From the NCBI GenBank assembly GCA_013816895.1, contig JACDDR010000030.1:1-39996 (forward strand): a stretch of DNA of 39,996 nucleotides, written 5' to 3'. The DNA is from Bacteroidota bacterium. Its GTDB lineage: Bacteria > Bacteroidota > Bacteroidia > B-17B0 > Aurantibacillaceae. Positions 24,906 to 31,491 of the stretch are shown piece by piece. The notes beneath the pieces were generated by a model. The model had not been told where the DNA came from. It made no database searches and saw nothing but the letters and a program-made list of their open reading frames with translations. A program made the translations under genes and the position numbers. Every line of letters starts with the position of its first letter. Position 1 is the stretch's first letter.

Positions 24906-25907
24906 ATGAAAAAACTTTTACTTTCAATTTCATTCTTTGCTACTGTGGCCTTAAACGCGCAGTACACAATTACTTCAAGTTCAAACCCTGTTGTGGGGGA
25001 TGTTGACGCAAGTGTACAAACAAACACTGTCGGGTTAAGCCAGCCCTCGTCAGGTGTAAATCAGGTTTGGAATTATGCAAACATTACCAACAGCACCGCT
25101 GTAACATCAGCTACCTACGTGGCCATGAATACAGTTCCTAACGCCAGTCTTTTTTCAGGTGCCACCATCGCCTCCACGTCAGATGGGGTAAATTTTGACG
25201 TTTCGCAGATTACCAGCACTCAGATAAATTACTTAGGCACAGCAGTTGCCACGCCCACAGATTGCCAGGTATGGTCGAATCCGGCTACCATAATGCAAAC
25301 GCCTTTTAGTATGAATAGCTTCTACACCGATGCTTTTGCTTTTTCAAACAGTTCATATACCCTTAACGGAAGTATAACTCAAACCGGAACAGGAACAGGA
25401 ACGCTGAATTTACCAGGGTCGACGCATAACAACGTACTAAAAGTTACTAATGTGTTTACTTACACCTTAACAGCACCAGGATTTGTAGTTACACTTAAAT
25501 CAAATCAACAACAATTTTATGGCTCTTCGAGTAAGTTTTCCCTTTTTGGCATAAATTCTCAAACAACCACACAAAACGGAGTTCCGTCAACAGATGTGAA
25601 CGCTTACATGAATGCTGCGTTTGCGGTTGGAATAGAAGAATCTTCTTTAAACACTTCCTTTAATGTATTCCCAAATCCTGTTACATCAGGGAATGTGACC
25701 ATTCGTTTTACAAATGAAAGCTCTAAGTCAATCTCTCTAACACTGGTAAGTGTATTAGGACAGGTAGTTAAAGAAACAACCTTTGAAAATCCTGTTTACG
25801 GAGATAATAACTTTTCAATGGATCTTAAGAAAGTTACACCAGGTATTTATTATTTAAAAATTAAAAGCGGTTCAACCGAAAGTGTAAAAAAGCTTGTGGT
25901 TGAATAA
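24906..25907 (+). CDS. T9SS type A secreted protein, paralogue 1, 333 aa
   Basis: A signal peptide (1-18, ending ALNAQ) is followed by YTITSSSNPVVGDVDASVQTNT and a Ser/Thr/Asn-rich beta domain of about 210 residues. The last ~80 residues are the type A sorting domain: VFPNPVTSGNVTIRF, VLGQVVKE, and GIYYLKIKSGSTESVKKLVVE. It would be exported by Sec and then by type IX secretion to the cell surface. The catalytic class of the body, if any, is not recognisable. It has the same length as, and clear similarity to, the next gene, so the two arose by tandem duplication. Confidence 0.85.
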   Translation: MKKLLLSISFFATVALNAQYTITSSSNPVVGDVDASVQTNTVGLSQPSSGVNQVWNYANITNSTAVTSATYVAMNTVPNASLFSGATIASTSDGVNFDVSQITSTQINYLGTAVATPTDCQVWSNPATIMQTPFSMNSFYTDAFAFSNSSYTLNGSITQTGTGTGTLNLPGSTHNNVLKVTNVFTYTLTAPGFVVTLKSNQQQFYGSSSKFSLFGINSQTTTQNGVPSTDVNAYMNAAFAVGIEESSLNTSFNVFPNPVTSGNVTIRFTNESSKSISLTLVSVLGQVVKETTFENPVYGDNNFSMDLKKVTPGIYYLKIKSGSTESVKKLVVE

Positions 25908-25931
25908 ACTCAAATTATTGTTCTTTCACTT

Positions 25932-25960
25932 AAAACCCGGGACATGCTTCCGGGTTTTTT
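25932..25960 (+). terminator. Rho-independent terminator between the paralogues
   Basis: AAAACCCGG (25932-25940), a 9-nt loop and CCGGGTTTT (25950-25958) form a perfect 9-bp stem ending in a T-run. It separates the two T9SS cargo genes into independent transcripts. Confidence 0.88.
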
Positions 25961-25979
25961 CTTTTCCTGGTAAAAACTA

Positions 25980-25987
25980 TATCTTTA
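25980..25987 (+). promoter_or_regulatory. -7 element of the second T9SS cargo gene
   Basis: TATCTTTA fits TAnnTTTG with one mismatch and ends 20 nt before the ATG at 26008. It lies just after the terminator of the first copy. Confidence 0.45.
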
Positions 25988-26007
25988 AGAATCCTAAAAA
26001 AATCCCC

Positions 26008-27009
26008 ATGAAAAAATATTTACTTTTAATGTTCACTTTTTCGATTCTTACCATAAAAGCGCAATATACCATTACCTCCGTTTCGAGTCCAATTGTAGGG
26101 GATATTGATGCTTCTATTCCGGTTGATACTTCGGGTTTGTTTGTGCCTTCCAATGGCACCGGGCAATCCTGGAACTATAGTGCTGTGATAGAAAACACCA
26201 CCGCAATTAATTCCAATTCTTATGTTCCGCTTAGCGCCATCCCGAATGCTAGCCTTTACAGCGGAGCTACTATCGGAGCCACAATTGATAACGTTAATTT
26301 TGATGTGTATAACAACGGCGGCGGCACCATTTATATGGGAACATCGGTGATGACTGCATCTGATTGCGTTGTGTTTTCTGATGCAATTACGTATCTCACC
26401 TACCCTTTTACATATGGAAATTCTTACACGGATAATTTTTACTTAAACAACTCTTCGTATGTTTCATCAGGTACTGTGGTTGTAAGTGGCGATGGCACAG
26501 GTGTTCTGTCCATTCCGAATTTTGTTTTTAATAATGTATTAAAGGTGAGTCAAAGTTATACGCAGACACTGGCGGCGGGCACTGCGACATACCTATTGTC
26601 AGGAAGAAATCATAATTTTTATTCTGCAATGAGCAAATTTCCACTTTTTACAATTTCAACCTATACCCAGGTAGGAGGCGGATCGCCAACCGTTATAACG
26701 ATTAACGCCGCGGTAAATAAAAACTTTACGCCTCTTGGTATCTCTAAAAAAACAAGTGAAAACGACTTTCTCATTTATCCCAATCCTTCAAAAGGCGGAG
26801 ATCTTTTTATTATGCTTTCAAAAGCAGATAAAGACATCAAAATAATTCTGACCAATATGATTGGCTGTACGGTAAAGGAATACGATCAACCTGGCGCCGT
26901 TGCCGGAAACGAGTTTAAAATAAGTAGTGAAAATATTTCACCTGGAATTTACTTTCTAACAGTAAAATCGGGGAGTTTTGAAAAGGTAAAAAAAGTGGTT
27001 GTAGAATAA
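26008..27009 (+). CDS. T9SS type A secreted protein, paralogue 2, 333 aa
   Basis: The start is ATG at 26008, where MKKYLLLMFTF opens a signal peptide ending TIKAQ; the open frame upstream to 25894 runs through a terminator and is not coding. The mature start YTITSVSSPIVGDIDASIPVDT aligns with paralogue 1, as does the spacing of aromatic and Gly residues in the body (NASLYSGATI against NASLFSGATI). The C-terminal sorting domain is LIYPNPSKGGDLFI, NMIGCTVKEY and GIYFLTVKSGSFEKVKKVVVE. Both copies have 333 residues. Function is unknown. It is convergent with the tetR-type gene, 5 nt apart. Confidence 0.85.
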   Translation: MKKYLLLMFTFSILTIKAQYTITSVSSPIVGDIDASIPVDTSGLFVPSNGTGQSWNYSAVIENTTAINSNSYVPLSAIPNASLYSGATIGATIDNVNFDVYNNGGGTIYMGTSVMTASDCVVFSDAITYLTYPFTYGNSYTDNFYLNNSSYVSSGTVVVSGDGTGVLSIPNFVFNNVLKVSQSYTQTLAAGTATYLLSGRNHNFYSAMSKFPLFTISTYTQVGGGSPTVITINAAVNKNFTPLGISKKTSENDFLIYPNPSKGGDLFIMLSKADKDIKIILTNMIGCTVKEYDQPGAVAGNEFKISSENISPGIYFLTVKSGSFEKVKKVVVE

Positions 27010-27014
27010 AAGGA

Positions 27015-27596
27015 TTAATTCAAAGAATCAAGCGCAACCTTTACAACATTGTTCAGCTCGGTCTTCCCTGCCCCGCTCTGGCTCATTACGCGCAATCCGC
27101 ACAAAGTATTGTACAGGAACTGGCCATAAATTTTTGCGGGCTTATGAAGTTTTAAAACTTTCTTTTGTTCCGCGTCGCTTATCCAGGAAGATAAAATATC
27201 CTGCACTTCATCTTTATTATTACAAACAACCTGGGAGGTTTTAAAGCACTGCTTACTCATTTCGGCAGCCGCATTCACCAGTAAACACCCGTTATCATCA
27301 GGATGCTCCACTAAATGATTAACCACACTTTTAAACATAGTTTCGAGTTTCTCCAGTCCGTTTAAATTCTTTTCATCAACGGTTTGAATTTTTTTATCAT
27401 TGGAATCTTTATAAAACTCAAGCGATTTTAAATATAAATTATGCTTATCCTGAAAAGAATCGTATAAACTGCTGCGGCTTAAGCCTGTCGCGGTTAAGAT
27501 ATCGTCTATTGAAGTGCCATTGTAACCTTTTTGCCTGAAAATGCCGGCAGCGGCTTCAAGCACAATTTCTTTGTTAAACTGTTTGTTTTTTGGCAT
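27015..27596 (-). CDS. TetR/AcrR-family transcriptional regulator, 193 aa
   Basis: Start chosen at ATG 27596: MPKNKQFNKEIVLEAAAGIFRQKGYNGTS begins the TetR N-terminal helix and a good promoter lies just upstream, whereas the longer frame to 27677 reads through that promoter. The HTH is DDILTATGLSRSSLYDSFQDKHNLYL (about 30-55). The ligand domain has GCLLVNAAAEM and two or three Cys residues, a pattern shared with NemR/LmrA-like members that sense electrophiles or drugs. No transporter or oxidoreductase is next to it, so the target is not evident. It may control its own promoter. Confidence 0.88.
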   Translation of the reverse strand: MPKNKQFNKEIVLEAAAGIFRQKGYNGTSIDDILTATGLSRSSLYDSFQDKHNLYLKSLEFYKDSNDKKIQTVDEKNLNGLEKLETMFKSVVNHLVEHPDDNGCLLVNAAAEMSKQCFKTSQVVCNNKDEVQDILSSWISDAEQKKVLKLHKPAKIYGQFLYNTLCGLRVMSQSGAGKTELNNVVKVALDSLN

Positions 27597-27614
27597 AATG
27601 AGTGAATTATGACA

Positions 27615-27645
27615 CAAAATTAATGTATCGGAACGCTTATTCCAA
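27615..27645 (-). promoter_or_regulatory. Promoter of the tetR-type gene with embedded inverted repeat
   Basis: On the minus strand TTG (27645-27643), a 20-nt spacer and TAATTTTG (27622-27615) are exact in both halves. GGAA-CGCTTA-TTCC (27630-27643) lies between the two boxes, where a bound repressor would block RNA polymerase. The arms are only 4 bp, so operator status is tentative. Confidence 0.65.
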
Positions 27646-27733
27646 AAGACTAATGTTAAATAACAAAAATATAGCAAGACAATTCCCGCTGGTATTTACG
27701 ACCAGAAAATTTAACTGTAAACTGTAGTAGAAT

Positions 27734-28168
27734 TTAAAGAGCTGCCACGTTCTTGTGGGCCAGTTCGGCTACATGTAACCAGTAATCCAGAAACAAATTA
27801 ATCTTCGTTGATGTTTCCTCATTCGAAAAAGGTTTGTTTATGAATGTATTGGCTCCAGCCGCGTAACAACGTTTTACCATATCGGCCGTAGTGTTTTCAC
27901 CCAGCACAACCACCGGTATATGATTAAAATAGTCGTTGTGTTTTACGTCCTGCAGTACAAAAAGCCCGGTGTCTGGCACCGAGTGTAAGCTTACTATAAT
28001 AACCTTTGGTAAAGGTAAGTTCTCAATAAGTTTCCTGTTCAAAAAGGTCATAACCTCATTACTATAGCTCATAAATTCGCAGGAAATACTCCTGGCTTTA
28101 AAATATTCACTACTTAGTTCTCTGTCCTGCGCATCCGCTTCCAACATCAAGATGTATCCGTTTTCCAT
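27734..28168 (-). CDS. Degenerate (phosphorylation-deficient) receiver-domain protein, 144 aa
   Basis: The protein is a single CheY-like domain with no output domain. Beta-strands and the C-terminal FINKPFSNEE (switch Lys112) align with receivers, but the phospho-acceptor position reads VIIVSLHSVPDTG, with Ser60 in place of Asp, and the conserved Thr/Ser after beta-4 is Gly90 (VVVLGEN). The N-terminal acidic pocket is reduced to Glu10 and Asp12. So it cannot use the usual phosphotransfer, though it could still bind partners as a pseudo-receiver. It lies 44 nt downstream of VF530 on the same strand and may be co-transcribed with it and rnhA. Confidence 0.8.
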   Translation of the reverse strand: MENGYILMLEADAQDRELSSEYFKARSISCEFMSYSNEVMTFLNRKLIENLPLPKVIIVSLHSVPDTGLFVLQDVKHNDYFNHIPVVVLGENTTADMVKRCYAAGANTFINKPFSNEETSTKINLFLDYWLHVAELAHKNVAAL

Positions 28169-28212
28169 TTCTTAGTAAATTGATTCCGCCAAATATAATA
28201 AATCCTGAACCA

Positions 28213-28437
28213 CTATCTTAAACTTTCTATCACCGAAATATAAAGTTCTTCAACTTTTTTCCGGGCCCAGGGGGTTTTTCTTAAAAAGGCCAGGCTTGAT
28301 TTTACGCTTGGGTTTTCGTTAAAACAACGGATGTTTATTCTGGAGCCAAGATGCTCCCACCCGTAATGCTCCACCAGCGTTGTGATAATCATTTCCAGCG
28401 TTTTACCGTGGAGCGGGTCCTTCGATTTTTGTTCCAT
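28213..28437 (-). CDS. VF530-family DNA-binding protein, 74 aa
   Basis: Nearly the whole protein matches the VF530 (DUF2132) family: [39 protein letters not shown], and [19 protein letters not shown]. The family has a compact helical fold reported to bind DNA; its cellular role is not known to me. Its ATG at 28437 lies 35 nt inside the end of rnhA, in another frame, so translation is probably coupled. Confidence 0.93.
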   Translation of the reverse strand: MEQKSKDPLHGKTLEMIITTLVEHYGWEHLGSRINIRCFNENPSVKSSLAFLRKTPWARKKVEELYISVIESLR

Positions 28438-28888
28438 ATTCCTTTACTTTTTGTCTTAACAACCTACGTACTGTTATGTCCGCTTCCCGGTTATTTACAT
28501 CGCCATTTACCTGGTGCGCCTTTACTTTCTTAAATTGGAGCGACTGTTGCTCTATAAGTTTTATTAACGATTTTACAAGATCATCATTGCGAACAGGCGT
28601 TGCTTTTGAGGTAATAAAATTATTTTTTTTTAATCTTTCTTTTCTTTCAATCAGATTAACTACATATTGGCTATCCGATATTACTTCAATTGGAACACCA
28701 CTATATTTTTCAATCACAAATTCAACCGCTTTAATAACGGCAATTAATTCCATCCGGTTGTGCGTAGTGTTATACTCAAAACCCTGCAATGTGACAGGCT
28801 TTCCTTCAACAAAAATAATGGCCGCCCACGCTCCAACCAATAATCTGGTATGACAGCTCCCATCGGTATATATCTTTATTATATCCAC
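28403..28888 (-). CDS. rnhA: Ribonuclease HI-type protein, 161 aa
   Basis: RNase H cuts RNA in RNA-DNA hybrids, using four carboxylates seen here as Asp9 (IYTDGSC), Glu47 (NRMELIAV), Asp72 (ISDSQY) and Asp137 (NREAD), with His125 in the VKAHQ loop. I choose GTG at 28888 (reading [11 protein letters not shown]) over the TTG at 28897, because that TTG is the end of an exact -7 element, TAGCTTTG, and would lie upstream of the transcript start. With GTG the mRNA would be essentially leaderless. It overlaps VF530 by 35 nt. A role in the removal of RNA primers or R-loops is general family knowledge. Confidence 0.88.
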   Translation of the reverse strand: MDIIKIYTDGSCHTRLLVGAWAAIIFVEGKPVTLQGFEYNTTHNRMELIAVIKAVEFVIEKYSGVPIEVISDSQYVVNLIERKERLKKNNFITSKATPVRNDDLVKSLIKLIEQQSLQFKKVKAHQVNGDVNNREADITVRRLLRQKVKEYGTKIEGPAPR

Positions 28889-28894
28889 CCTGTG

Positions 28895-28902
28895 CAAAGC
28901 TA
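28895..28902 (-). promoter_or_regulatory. -7 element of rnhA
   Basis: TAGCTTTG on the minus strand matches TAnnTTTG exactly. The GTG start at 28888 is 6 nt past its end, so transcript and coding start nearly coincide. A -33 TTG is present only at 15 nt spacing (28920-28918), shorter than normal. Confidence 0.55.
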
Positions 28903-28926
28903 CAATTAAACCCGTCTCAATCGGAG

Positions 28927-28950
28927 TGAAAACAGCCTAGCCTGTTTTCA
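28927..28950. promoter_or_regulatory. Perfect 9-bp inverted repeat between divergent rnhA and the STAS operon
   Basis: TGAAAACAG (28927-28935), CCTAGC, CTGTTTTCA (28942-28950) is a perfect palindrome with a 6-nt centre that is itself nearly symmetric. It lies between the -7 elements of rnhA and the possible -7 of the STAS gene (TAATTTAG, 28961-28968). It has no T-run on either side, so an operator fits better than a terminator. Confidence 0.55.
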
Positions 28951-28979
28951 AATTTATTTCTAATTTAGAGTAAAATTGC

Positions 28980-29378
28980 ATGAACACATTAATCCCACCT
29001 GCCAACGCCCTGAACCTAACCAGTTTCAAAACCTGGATGGGAGACGATGGCATTTGCCGCACAGTTACTAAAGAACTTGCCGAGATTAATCTTGAACAGG
29101 CGATGGAAAACAGTGTGGCTGTTAGCAGTTTATATAAAGACAGGAAATTTCCGCTGCTTATCGACGCCCGGAACATTAAATACATGTCGAAGGAAGCCCG
29201 GAAATTTTTTTCTACCAATGGCAGGGATATTAAAATTACATGTTTTGGAATTATGGTTAAATCTCCTTTAAGCAGGGTTATTGGTAATTTTTTCATGGGT
29301 TTAAACAAGCCCGAAATTCCGGCCCGGCTGTTTGATAGCGAGGCAGACGCACTTCAATGGTTAAAACAATACAGATAG
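28980..29378 (+). CDS. STAS/SpoIIAA-like single-domain protein, 132 aa
   Basis: The protein has the alternating strand/helix layout of a STAS-like domain: the ICRTVTKELAEINLEQAMEN helix, the central strand FPLLIDARNIKYMSKEARKFF, and a later CFGIMVKSPLSRVIGNFF segment. In SpoIIAA the phospho-Ser sits after the DLSG strand; here Asp62 ends the strand and Ser70 (YMSKEAR) takes the equivalent place. Similar proteins of unknown function are found in Bacteroidota. Its stop is followed immediately by the GTG of the HisKA_2 kinase, so the two are certainly co-translated. A regulatory partner role is inferred from context. Confidence 0.65.
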   Translation: MNTLIPPANALNLTSFKTWMGDDGICRTVTKELAEINLEQAMENSVAVSSLYKDRKFPLLIDARNIKYMSKEARKFFSTNGRDIKITCFGIMVKSPLSRVIGNFFMGLNKPEIPARLFDSEADALQWLKQYR

Positions 29379-30173
29379 GTGCCCTTTAAAGCAGGTAATA
29401 TCAGCCCGGATAACCAGGAAAGGATCAATAAAATTCTGGAAGTGATTATTGCTTACGCGGGCCTTGACTTTACAAAAAAAACAGAAGTGAAGGGTTCCGA
29501 CGATGATGTGCTTGACGCTATCGGCGCGGGGGTTAACATGCTGGGCGAAGAACTCCAGACATCCACTATTTCACTCAAAGAAAAAGAACATCTTTTAAAA
29601 GAGATACATCATCGGGTAAAAAACAACCTTCAGATCGTTTCAAGTCTGTTGAATCTTCAGTCAGAAAGTATTAAAGATCCTGCGCTCCTTAACCTGGTAA
29701 CGGCGAGCCGCAACAGGATCCATTCCATTGCCCTGGTGCACGAAATGTTATATGCCTCGGTAGATCTCACCAATATTGAAATGGGTGATTACATTAAAAA
29801 ACTTTCTAACAACATCCGAAATTCACTTTCAATCCCTGGCTCCGATGTGCAATTTGAGTTTGAAATTAATCCCTGTTTTCTCGACATCGACAGAATGGTT
29901 CCCGTTGGTTTAATTTTAAATGAAATTATAACCAATTCATTCAAATATGCTTTTCCGAATGGTAAAGGAATTATCAGCATTGGAATACATTCTTTACACG
30001 GTAGATACATACTGTTGATAAAAGACAATGGTGTGGGCGTTCCTGCCGGGTTTGAACTCGAAAAAAATTCAAACCTTGGCCTCCAGCTAATTAAAATCCT
30101 TACCGAACAGATTAATGGCGAATTAAATATTAATTTTGAAAACGGATTTTCCTATTCCATCACTTTTAATTAA
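29379..30173 (+). CDS. Cytosolic HisKA_2-type histidine kinase, 264 aa
   Basis: GTG at 29379 follows directly after the STAS stop codon. A short N-terminal helical part (about 1-65) without any TM precedes the dimerisation/phospho-His helix [21 protein letters not shown] (His77/His78), typical of HisKA_2/HWE-like kinases. The HATPase domain shows the N box [15 protein letters not shown], the G1 box DNGVGVP and the G2-like NLGLQLI. The kinase has no membrane or PAS domain, so its input must come from a partner, most simply the STAS-like protein. It overlaps the response regulator gene by 1 nt (TAATG). Confidence 0.9.
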   Translation: MPFKAGNISPDNQERINKILEVIIAYAGLDFTKKTEVKGSDDDVLDAIGAGVNMLGEELQTSTISLKEKEHLLKEIHHRVKNNLQIVSSLLNLQSESIKDPALLNLVTASRNRIHSIALVHEMLYASVDLTNIEMGDYIKKLSNNIRNSLSIPGSDVQFEFEINPCFLDIDRMVPVGLILNEIITNSFKYAFPNGKGIISIGIHSLHGRYILLIKDNGVGVPAGFELEKNSNLGLQLIKILTEQINGELNINFENGFSYSITFN

Positions 30174-30865
30174 TGTCCCCAACACCTCAAATATTTATTG
30201 TTGAAGATGAAGAGAGCCTTGCCAACACCCTGGCATTAAATCTTCAATTGGAGAATTTTGATGTATTGGTGGCTACTAACGGTCAGGATGCTTTGCAGAC
30301 ATTTAACGCCAATTCCGGCTCCATTAACTTGGTGTTGCTGGATGTAATGCTCCCTGGTATTAGTGGTTTCGATCTTTTTAAAGAATTCAAAAAAAAGAAT
30401 GCGACTGTACCCGTTATTTTTTTAACAGCCAAAGATCAGAGCGCTGATAAAATTTCGGGACTAAGGCTTGGCGCTGATGATTACATTGTTAAGCCCTTTG
30501 AGCTTGAAGAACTCATGCTCAGGATCAATAACGTTATTAAACGAAATCAAAAACCAAGCGGTGAAGTTTTTACTTTTAATAACGGTACCGTTAATTTTGA
30601 TACGTTTGAAATAAAAGATATCAAGGGAGATACAACAACTCTTTCGAAGCGGGAAATAGGGCTTTTGAAATTGCTGACAGAGGGTACAAATAAGGTCATT
30701 TCGCGCGATGAAATAATCAATTCCCTTTGGGGCGACAATGAAAATGCCTCTTCCCGCACTATCGACAATTATATACTCACCTTCAGAAAACATTTTGAGG
30801 AAAATCCAAAAGAGCCAAAACACTTTCACTCCATTCGCGGGGTAGGATATAAATTTACTTTGTAA
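30173..30865 (+). CDS. OmpR-family response regulator, 230 aa
   Basis: The receiver domain (1-125) has the acidic pair Glu11/Asp12, phospho-acceptor Asp57 in LVLLDVMLPG, Thr85 and Lys107 (YIVKPFE). The C-terminal winged helix (about 140-230) has TTLSKREIGLLKLLTEG, the recognition helix region SSRTIDNYILTFRKHFE and the RGVGYKF hairpin. It is fully intact and most likely is phosphorylated by the upstream kinase, although HisKA_2 kinases usually pair with other receiver classes. Its stop is 5 nt before the helicase-like gene. Confidence 0.95.
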   Translation: MSPTPQIFIVEDEESLANTLALNLQLENFDVLVATNGQDALQTFNANSGSINLVLLDVMLPGISGFDLFKEFKKKNATVPVIFLTAKDQSADKISGLRLGADDYIVKPFELEELMLRINNVIKRNQKPSGEVFTFNNGTVNFDTFEIKDIKGDTTTLSKREIGLLKLLTEGTNKVISRDEIINSLWGDNENASSRTIDNYILTFRKHFEENPKEPKHFHSIRGVGYKFTL

Positions 30866-30870
30866 GAACC

Positions 30871-31491
30871 ATGTTTAAAGAACGATTAAATAAAAAACTT
30901 GCCGCTGAGCTTGAAATAAACGGAATAAGCGAGCCAACACCTTTGCAGTTAAAATGCATTCCGAAAATAAACGGTGGCTTCGATATTGTTGCCAGCGCTC
31001 CTCCACAATCCGGAAAAACAACAACCATTGTTTTAGGAGCCATTCAAAAATTAGGCGGAGGCGATGAAGGACCACCGCGCGCATTGATTCTGGTGGGCAC
31101 AATGGAGAAAGTTCTTGAGATGAAGGGTTTGTTTCACATTCTTGCAAAAGATAGCGGGCTTCGCATTAAGTGTGCCTATGAAGAAGGAAAAATTGACATT
31201 CAAAGTGAAGAGATTTATGTGGGCGCCGATATTGTTATCGGAACCCCGCAGCGAATTCTTGAAATTTATTTCAGTAAGAATCTTAACCTTAATAAGATCA
31301 AATTTTTCGCGATTGATGATGCCGAATTAATGATAAAACACCGGTTTCAGGGGCCGGTAGACCGTATTGGCCTAAGCCTCCCGAAATGCCAGCATGTTGT
31401 TTTTACGAATATGTACGACGATAAAATTCAGCGATTGATTTCGAAATTTATTGTGGCGCCACAAATAATAGAAATACCGGCACAAAATTAA
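30871..31491 (+). CDS. Half DEAD-box helicase (RecA1 domain only), 206 aa
   Basis: Only the N-terminal RecA-like domain is present. Visible are the Q-motif EPTPLQLKCIP (Gln26), Walker A ASAPPQSGKTT (Lys49), GADIVIGTPQRIL (motif Ib, with TPQR for TPGR) and motif II AIDDAELM, where DEAD has become Asp-Asp-Ala-Glu (149-152). The PTRELA motif is lost (LVGTMEKV) and motif III SAT reads FTN (178-180). There is no second RecA domain in any frame before the stop. So ATP binding is plausible but unwinding is not. It is the last gene of the STAS-kinase-regulator operon, and its stop overlaps that of the convergent phosphatase gene by 3 bases. Confidence 0.82.
   Translation: MFKERLNKKLAAELEINGISEPTPLQLKCIPKINGGFDIVASAPPQSGKTTTIVLGAIQKLGGGDEGPPRALILVGTMEKVLEMKGLFHILAKDSGLRIKCAYEEGKIDIQSEEIYVGADIVIGTPQRILEIYFSKNLNLNKIKFFAIDDAELMIKHRFQGPVDRIGLSLPKCQHVVFTNMYDDKIQRLISKFIVAPQIIEIPAQN

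Noticed and set aside
24839..25027. N-terminal extension of the TatD frame (start at 25027)
   Set aside because: It runs antisense through the start of the divergent T9SS gene and lacks TatD similarity; the canonical DTHTH start is at 24838.
25894..26007. Upstream extension of the second T9SS cargo gene
   Set aside because: It covers a perfect terminator and a -7 element; a clean signal peptide starts at 26008.
27597..27677. Extended start of the TetR-type gene
   Set aside because: The extra codons overlap an exact -33/-7 promoter; the TetR helix starts with the ATG at 27596.
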